In this document: positions 16,020 through 19,551 of the stretch, one piece after another | Position numbering within the stretch: position 1 is the first letter of the stretch | How the letters are laid out: each line of letters opens with the position of its first letter | Source: an uncultured Ruminococcus sp. | Lineage (GTDB): Bacteria > Bacillota > Clostridia > Oscillospirales > Ruminococcaceae | Assembly: GCA_900545285.1 (NCBI GenBank) | Contig: UQYK01000036.1 | Span: forward strand, 1-19,551 | Direction: 5' to 3' | DNA: 19,551 bases | Position numbers and translations under genes: made by a program | The notes under the pieces: generated by a model | What the model was told of the DNA's origin: nothing | The model's database searches: none | The model's input: only the letters and a program-made list of their open reading frames with translations

Positions 16020-16053
16020 AAAGTTCCTGTATGTCCGCATGCAGGAACTTTTT
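16020..16053 (+). terminator. Intrinsic terminator after ftsZ
   Basis: A 14-bp stem (one G-U pair), 16020-16033 with 16038-16051, closes on the loop TCCG, a UNCG-type tetraloop. The T-run at 16049-16053 is followed by another T-rich stretch to 16061. It lies 20 bp after the ftsZ stop. Confidence 0.93.
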
Positions 16054-16095
16054 CTATTTTTGACAGATGAAATGTGCGTTTGCTTTTGCAGGTGT

Positions 16096-16162
16096 GCACG
16101 GTTGTAAAACTGTGCGATATGCTTGAAAAACAGATGGAAAAACTGGGCGAAATGCCAGTTTT
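16096..16162. other. Two hairpins in the ftsZ-sigma factor gap
   Basis: GCACGGTT (16096-16103) pairs with AACTGTGC (16108-16115) around GTAA, a GNRA-type tetraloop. AAAACTGG (16139-16146) pairs with CCAGTTTT (16155-16162). The gap (16062-16194) has no credible gene and no promoter that I can see for a separate transcript. It may be leftover sequence, a protein-binding site or a small RNA on either strand. Confidence 0.3.
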
Positions 16163-16194
16163 CCCCGGCATCAGAAGTTTTAATTGGATTCATA

Positions 16195-16223
16195 TTGACA
16201 TTTTGGTGCTTTTCCGATATAAT
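16195..16223 (+). promoter_or_regulatory. Perfect-consensus promoter of the sigma factor gene
   Basis: TTGACA (16195-16200), a 17-bp spacer and TATAAT (16218-16223) match the sigma-A consensus at all twelve positions. Such strength is unusual for a regulatory gene and suggests that the promoter is held in check, for example at the palindrome that follows immediately. Confidence 0.88.
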
Positions 16224-16228
16224 AATAA

Positions 16229-16253
16229 AAGTGCAGCAGAAATTGCTGCACTT
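16229..16253. promoter_or_regulatory. 10-bp perfect palindrome at the sigma gene transcription start
   Basis: AAGTGCAGCA (16229-16238) and TGCTGCACTT (16244-16253) are perfect inverted repeats around GAAAT. The expected transcription start (about 16230) falls at its left edge. It could be a repressor operator at +1, or a 5'-end hairpin that stabilises the mRNA. There is no T-tract after it, so it is not a terminator. Confidence 0.6.
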
Positions 16254-16300
16254 CCTGAGCAATGGCAAACTGAAAATTTTCGGGATTGATAGGGGAATGT

Positions 16301-16876
16301 GTGTTGAACCCGGAGTGCTATGAAACTGTACCGGATGAGAAACTGGTTCTTCTTGCCCAGCAAAACCGTCAGGCGATGGAGTCCTTGATTTTGCGGTATA
16401 CCGGATTCGTGTGGAATCAGGTGAGACAGTTTCAGGGACAGACAGAGGCGGAGGATCTGGCACAGGAAGGCTTTTTAGGCTTGATTTCAGCCGTGTGCCG
16501 GTATGATCCGAAGCGTGGTGCTTCGTTTTCTGCATTTGCAGTGCGCTGTATCACAAATCATATGATTTCTGCATTGCGGCGATGCCGTAATCTGCCGCTG
16601 CCTGTGGGTGCGTCCGATGTACCGCCGCTTTCACAGGTGGAGGATCCGGCGGATTTGCCGGACTTTGCAGCGCAGAGCCGGATTCAATCAACCGCGATGA
16701 TCTGTACTATGGTGAGCCGCCTTTCCCGGCGGGAATATCAGGTTTGCATGCTGATTTACAGCGGTCTGTCTTATGAACAGGCTGCGCAGAAACTGAACAT
16801 CTCTGTCAAATCAGTGGATAATGCATTGCAGCGGGCCAGGCGCAAGCTTCGTGCTGCGGCAGGTGAGTCAATGTAA
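16301..16876 (+). CDS. Sigma-70 family RNA polymerase sigma factor, SigH-like
   Basis: This predicted sigma factor has 191 aa from the GTG at 16301. Region 2 is visible as EDLAQEGFLGLISAV followed by FSAFAVRCITNHMISALRR (core binding and -10 recognition). A short linker leads to region 4, LSRREYQVCMLIYSGLSYEQ and KLNISVKSVDNALQRARRKL, the -35 helix-turn-helix. The KSVDNALQRxxRKL ending closely resembles SigH of sporulating Firmicutes. There is no suitable ATG: AGGGGA (16291-16296) serves GTG 16301 or TTG 16304, and the frame is open to a TTG at 16286. In Bacillus subtilis SigH helps transcribe ftsAZ and starts sporulation, so its place directly after ftsZ is suggestive. Whether it is a true SigH orthologue is not provable here. 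Confidence 0.85.
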   Translation: MLNPECYETVPDEKLVLLAQQNRQAMESLILRYTGFVWNQVRQFQGQTEAEDLAQEGFLGLISAVCRYDPKRGASFSAFAVRCITNHMISALRRCRNLPLPVGASDVPPLSQVEDPADLPDFAAQSRIQSTAMICTMVSRLSRREYQVCMLIYSGLSYEQAAQKLNISVKSVDNALQRARRKLRAAAGESM

Positions 16877-16945
16877 TTGCACCGGGATTTCTGCTTTTTT
16901 CCTGCACAGCGTGGCGGTAAAACGGCAGAACAAGAGAAATGTATT

Positions 16946-16987
16946 TGCCGGTTTTGCCCGGCACGAGGAGCACAGATGCTTTCCTCG
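16946..16987 (+). promoter_or_regulatory. Tandem hairpins in the leader of the zinc-ribbon gene
   Basis: TGCCGG/CCGGCA (16946-16951 with 16958-16963) is followed with no gap by CGAGGA/TCCTCG (16964-16969 with 16982-16987). The zinc-ribbon gene's ribosome site AAGGTAAGG begins 4 bp later. No promoter is seen between the sigma gene and this point, so the two genes are probably on one transcript. Confidence 0.4.
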
Positions 16988-17006
16988 AGAAAGGTAAGGT
17001 TACACT

Positions 17007-17285
17007 ATGTACGAAGATAAGACTTTGGTATGCAAGGATTGCGGCGCAGAATTTGTTTTTACTGCTGGTGAGCAGGAATTTTTCGCAGAAAGAGGCTTTG
17101 TCAATGAGCCGAAGCGCTGCAAGGCTTGCCGTGATGCAAAGCGCGGCAATACAAGACCGGAGCGCGAAATGTTTACTGCTATCTGCGATTCTTGCGGCGG
17201 CGAAGCAAGAGTACCGTTCCAGCCTCGTGAAGGCCGTCCGATCTATTGCAGTGCTTGCTATGCCAAGATGAAGGAAGAGGCATAA
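17007..17285 (+). CDS. Small double zinc-ribbon protein
   Basis: The protein has 92 aa and eight cysteines in two CxxC...CxxC sets. C9/C12 with C38/C41 forms the first ribbon (LVCKDCGAEFVFTAGEQEFF is typical of the clostridial 'probable zinc-ribbon' family). C60/C63 with C81/C84 forms the second. Two zinc sites are therefore predicted. There is no signal peptide or membrane segment, so it is cytosolic. The function is unknown; the fold would suit nucleic-acid or ribosome binding. AAGGTAAGG (16991-16999) precedes the ATG. It sits 130 bp after the sigma gene and before a redox-disulfide protein, a grouping that hints at a metal- or redox-linked role but does not prove one. Confidence 0.88.
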   Translation: MYEDKTLVCKDCGAEFVFTAGEQEFFAERGFVNEPKRCKACRDAKRGNTRPEREMFTAICDSCGGEARVPFQPREGRPIYCSACYAKMKEEA

Positions 17286-17312
17286 ACCCACACTTCGAGA
17301 GGATACGGCTCC

Positions 17313-17366
17313 GCAGTCTCCGGACTGCATAAAAGCATCTTTTTTGTGATGCTGAGAGATTCTTTT
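17313..17366 (+). terminator. Possible terminator after the zinc-ribbon gene
   Basis: GCAGTC/GACTGC (17313-17318 with 17323-17328) closes on the tetraloop TCCG. A second hairpin AGCATC/GATGCT (17334-17339 with 17348-17353) encloses a T-run, and TCTTTTT follows at 17361-17366. The spacing between stem and T-tract is not ideal, so termination is only plausible. Confidence 0.4.
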
Positions 17367-17440
17367 TGTCTGCATAGCGGTACCGGTTTTCGGGTACGCT
17401 ATTTTCGGATGTCTGTACCGGAAAAAGGTGCGGCGTCTTT

Positions 17441-17469
17441 TTGCAGAGGTGCAGCAATTGCTGTATGAT
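17441..17469 (+). promoter_or_regulatory. Promoter of the DUF1858 gene with a palindrome in its spacer
   Basis: TTGCAG (17441-17446), a 17-bp spacer and TATGAT (17464-17469) form a good promoter. Transcription would start near 17476, directly before the AGGAGG site (17480-17485). The perfect 12-bp palindrome CAGCAATTGCTG (17452-17463) fills the spacer and is well placed for a regulator. Confidence 0.6.
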
Positions 17470-17492
17470 GCACAGACAGGAGGTGTTAGAAT

Positions 17493-17705
17493 ATGGCAAC
17501 GATTACAAAGGAAACCATCATCGGTGATATTCTGGACATTGCGCCGCAGACAGCTCCGCTGTTTATGGCAATCGGTATGCACTGCCTGGGCTGTCCGGCT
17601 TCCCGCGGTGAAACCGTAGAAGAAGCCTGCATGGTGCACGGTATTGATCCGGACGAACTGCTGGAAGAACTGAACAAGCAGATCGCAGCCGGCGATGCAC
17701 AGTAA
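17493..17705 (+). CDS. DUF1858 / hybrid-cluster-protein-associated redox disulfide domain protein
   Basis: This is a 70-residue single-domain protein. The N-terminal half (TIGDIL-type start, here TIIGDILDIAPQTAPLF) leads to the CxxC motif in GMHCLGCPAS (C31, C34). The helix ETVEEACMVHGIDPDELLEE follows, ending in NKQI. This is the DUF1858 pattern, which in other genomes occurs alone or fused to hybrid cluster (prismane) proteins and iron-sulfur scaffold-like genes; a redox or metal role is assumed from that. AGGAGG at 17480-17485 is a strong ribosome site. The gene has its own promoter and terminator and so appears monocistronic. No hybrid cluster protein gene is in the window. Confidence 0.9.
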   Translation: MATITKETIIGDILDIAPQTAPLFMAIGMHCLGCPASRGETVEEACMVHGIDPDELLEELNKQIAAGDAQ

Positions 17706-17722
17706 CATTTTGATGATTAAGG

Positions 17723-17785
17723 AATTGCTCCCCCGTGTGAATTCTGCCGCCCTGGTGGTAGTTCCCGGCGGAGCAATTTTTGTTT
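17723..17785 (+). terminator. Intrinsic terminator after the DUF1858 gene
   Basis: AATTGCTCC (17723-17731) pairs perfectly with GGAGCAATT (17770-17778), which runs into a T-tract (TTTTTGTTT). An inner stem CGCC/GGCG (17748-17751 with 17767-17770) can shorten the large loop but overlaps the outer stem by one base. The long loop makes it weaker than the tuf and ftsZ terminators. Confidence 0.6.
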
Positions 17786-17819
17786 GCGCCAGACTGGACT
17801 TAGAAAGGAATGAAATGCA

Positions 17820-18512
17820 ATGATGCTGACAAAACGTCTTGCTGCCTGTGCGGCGCAGGTGACACCGGGCGGTGTGATCTGCGATGTGGGAACAGATCAC
17901 GCCTATTTGCCGGCAGAGCTGCTGCGGCAGAATCGGTGTACTCGTGCCGTTGCTACAGATATCCACGCCGGGCCGCTGGAAGCAGCGCGGCGTACTCTGA
18001 CGGAAGCCGGTGTGCTGTCACGTGCTGAACTGCATCTCTGTGATGGATTGGAGCAGATTCAGCCGGGAGATATCACAGATGTGGTGATCGCCGGAATGGG
18101 AAGCGAGACAATTCTCCATATTCTGGAAAATTGTCCCTGGCGGCGGCAGGTGCATTTCATTCTACAGCCCATGACGAAAATACCGGTGCTCCGGCAGTGG
18201 CTGGTGCAGCAGTGCTTTTTCTGGACAGAGGAAATTGTGCAGGAAGGGGAAAAGTTCTATGTGGTGATGAGCGTTAGTGCGGCAGAATCTCCCGTGTCGC
18301 TGACACCGCTGGAACTGGAAATCGGCTGTGTCAAATGGCAGTCAGAAACGGTGCGGCGCTATGCCGCCTGGAAACAGCAGCGTTTTCAGAAACTGGCACA
18401 GCAGCTGCATCGGGCCGGCCGCACAGAATCGGAAACGTGGGCAGCATTGTCGCAGGAAATAGAAACCAGACTGCAAATGGAACACAATGGGAAAGGAGAA
18501 GCATTATGCTGA
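17820..18512 (+). CDS. trmK: tRNA (adenine-22-N1)-methyltransferase TrmK
   Basis: TrmK is a SAM-dependent Rossmann-fold enzyme that makes m1A22 in tRNA. The product is 230 aa. SAM-binding motif I is CDVGTDHAYLPAELL (D22-H27). It is followed by AVATDIHAGPLEAARRTL, the acidic loop LCDGLEQIQPGD, the family block VVIAGMGSETILHIL and LQPMTK with a following LRQWL. The C-terminal part is a predicted helical coil. Two adjacent ATGs (17820, 17823) are possible; AGAAAGGAA lies just upstream. It overlaps the next gene by 7 bp. The trmK - Nif3-like pair is the yqfN-yqfO arrangement of Bacillus and many Firmicutes, where it lies near the sigma-A gene. No promoter is visible in the 35 bp after the preceding terminator, so expression may depend on read-through. 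Confidence 0.93.
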   Translation: MMLTKRLAACAAQVTPGGVICDVGTDHAYLPAELLRQNRCTRAVATDIHAGPLEAARRTLTEAGVLSRAELHLCDGLEQIQPGDITDVVIAGMGSETILHILENCPWRRQVHFILQPMTKIPVLRQWLVQQCFFWTEEIVQEGEKFYVVMSVSAAESPVSLTPLELEIGCVKWQSETVRRYAAWKQQRFQKLAQQLHRAGRTESETWAALSQEIETRLQMEHNGKGEALC

Positions 18513-19300
18513 CGGTACAGGAAGTATATGATATTATAGATGGGTTTGCGCCGTTTGCCTCACAGGAGTCCTGGGACAATTCCGGACTTCTGGTGGGAAG
18601 CATGACACATCCGGCAGAGCGCATCCTTACAACGCTGGATATTTCAGAAGAAGTGATCACCCAGGCAGTGCAGCAGCAGGTGCAGCTGATTGTGGCGCAT
18701 CATCCGGTCATTTTTTCTCCGCTGAAAGCGCTGCCGCAGAACCACCCGGTTTACCAGCTGGCAGCCCATGGCATTGCGGCAATTTGTGTGCATACCCCAT
18801 TGGACATTGCGCCGGAAGGTCTCAATGCCTATGCCCATGCGCTGTTGAAAGAACCGCTGTCTCTGGCAAATCAGCAGAGCGTGCTGGAACCTTCCTGGAC
18901 AGACGGCAGAGGTTTTGGCTGGATTGATGTCAGCACACAGGAATGGACACCGTGCGCATTGGCCGGCGTTCTGGAAAAGACGTTCGGAACGGTGCGGTAT
19001 TCTGCAAAGGCGGTTCCCATCCGGAAAATTGCTTACTGTTCCGGCTCGGCGGCTTCTATGCTGGAACTGGCATCTGCCAGGGGCTGTGATGCGTTGATTA
19101 CCGGAGACATCAAGCATGATCGGTGGTACGCCGCAGAATTTGAAAACATGGCACTGTTTGACTGCGGCCATTATGGAACAGAGCGCTTTGCAGCGGAGAT
19201 TCTGGCCGGTCAGATACAGAAAGCGCTTCCTCGTGTGCAGATCATAAGAAATGCCGGGAAAAATCCGGCAGAGTTTTGGGTAGGAGATGAAAAGGCATGA
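18506..19300 (+). CDS. Nif3-like dinuclear metal centre protein (YqfO/YbgI family)
   Basis: This is a member of the NIF3/DUF34 family: conserved toroidal hexamers with a two-metal site and no settled biochemical role (GTP cyclohydrolase I type 2 annotations are not proven). The product is 264 aa. Metal-site residues are visible: H65-H66 in VAHHPVIFSPL, H96/D100 in HTPLDIAPEGLNAYAH, and H222/E226 in CGHYGTERFA. The conserved N-terminus ESWDNSGLLVGS and the block LITGDIKHD are also present. It is the short form without the inserted PII-like domain that lengthens B. subtilis YqfO. The ATG at 18506 has AAAGGAG (18492-18498) 7 bp upstream, and overlaps trmK by 7 bp and rlmA by 4 bp (ATGA), so the three are coupled. 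Confidence 0.93.
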   Translation: MLTVQEVYDIIDGFAPFASQESWDNSGLLVGSMTHPAERILTTLDISEEVITQAVQQQVQLIVAHHPVIFSPLKALPQNHPVYQLAAHGIAAICVHTPLDIAPEGLNAYAHALLKEPLSLANQQSVLEPSWTDGRGFGWIDVSTQEWTPCALAGVLEKTFGTVRYSAKAVPIRKIAYCSGSAASMLELASARGCDALITGDIKHDRWYAAEFENMALFDCGHYGTERFAAEILAGQIQKALPRVQIIRNAGKNPAEFWVGDEKA

Positions 19301-19504
19301 GTGTTTGGAAGTGTCCGGTATGCGGTTCCTTTATGCAGCATCGGGGCCGTTGTTGGAGCTGTACCAAGGGTCACAGCTTTGACATGGCCAAGAGCGGTTA
19401 TGTGAACCTGTTGCCGGCAAACCGGAAGCATGCAAAAAATCCCGGAGATAATGCGGTTATGATGCGCGCCCGGAAGAAATTCCTGGATGCCGGACATTAT
19501 GCGC
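19297..19504 (+). CDS. 23S rRNA (guanine-N1)-methyltransferase RlmA-like (3'-truncated by contig end)
   Basis: Only the first 69 codons are genuine. The N-terminus is the RlmA zinc finger, with C6, C9, C22 and H26 as likely ligands (WKCPVCGSF, SCTKGHSFDMAKSGYVNLLP). The conserved stretch KNPGDNAVMMRARKKFLDAG follows it. RlmA-type enzymes methylate N1 of a guanine in domain II hairpin 35 of 23S rRNA (G745 or G748). The SAM-binding domain, about 200 further residues, is missing because the biological sequence stops at 19504. The frame stays open into the adapter and would append a false QIGRASCRERV tail up to a stop at 19537-19539. The start overlaps the Nif3 gene stop by 4 bp. Whether it is RlmA(I) or RlmA(II) cannot be decided. 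Confidence 0.9.
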
Positions 19505-19551
19505 AGATCGGAAGAGCGTCGTGTAGGGAAAGAGTGTAGATCTCGGTGGTC
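19505..19551 (+). other. Illumina TruSeq adapter contamination (not biological)
   Basis: From AGATCGGAAGAGC at 19505 to the end, the 47 bases match the reverse complement of the TruSeq universal (P5-side) adapter: AGATCGGAAGAGC, then GTCGTGTAGGGAAAGAGTGT, then AGATCTCGGTGGTC. It should be trimmed, and the contig ends at 19504. Confidence 0.98.

Noticed and set aside
19504..19539. A genuine C-terminus for the last protein
   Set aside because: The codons come from adapter sequence.
1..19551. CRISPR arrays, insertion sequences, tRNA or rRNA genes, phage or defence genes
   Set aside because: None was seen; apart from short inverted repeats the window is core housekeeping sequence.

Overview
The window is a low-to-mid GC Gram-positive (Firmicutes, class Clostridia) chromosomal contig. 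It probably comes from the Oscillospirales (Ruminococcaceae/Butyricicoccaceae-type). That placement rests on protein style and gene order (a SigH-like sigma factor, a two-PASTA class B PBP, the TrmK/Nif3 pair, strong AGGAGG ribosome binding sites) and is an inference, not a database result. All genes are on the + strand.

Layout. Bases 1-1022 are the 3' five-sixths of tuf (EF-Tu), cut by the left contig edge and closed by a strong intrinsic terminator. From 1190 to 14616 runs a division and cell wall (dcw) cluster. It starts at a clear sigma-A promoter with candidate MraZ boxes and reads mraZ, rsmH, ftsL-like, a 391-bp gap, a PBP2B/SpoVD-type transpeptidase, murE, murF, mraY, ftsW, murG, murA and ftsQ/divIB. 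ftsZ (14857-15999) has its own promoter and a strong terminator. murD, murC, murB, ddl and ftsA are absent from the cluster, and murA lies between murG and ftsQ.

Beyond ftsZ comes a SigH-like sigma factor read from a perfect-consensus promoter, with a palindrome at the expected transcription start and a non-ATG start codon. It is followed by a two-zinc-knuckle small protein, a DUF1858 redox-disulfide-type protein with its own promoter, and the overlapping trio trmK - Nif3-like (yqfO) - rlmA. rlmA is cut by the contig edge. The last 47 bases (19505-19551) are not biological: they are Illumina TruSeq adapter sequence.

How it works together. MraY, MurG, MurE, MurF and MurA make and lipid-link the peptidoglycan precursor. 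FtsW and the PBP polymerise and crosslink it at the septum, and FtsL, FtsQ/DivIB and FtsZ organise the divisome. MurE carries the DNPR motif, so the peptide is predicted to contain meso-diaminopimelate. MraZ probably autoregulates the operon.

Most worth a second look is the 391-bp gap between ftsL and the PBP gene (3139-3529). It has no convincing gene but several strong inverted repeats, including a perfect 11-bp stem whose loop can pair with two downstream ATTCCC sites. This is a candidate unrecognised structured RNA or regulatory element inside the division operon. No defence system, mobile element, CRISPR array, tRNA or rRNA was seen.
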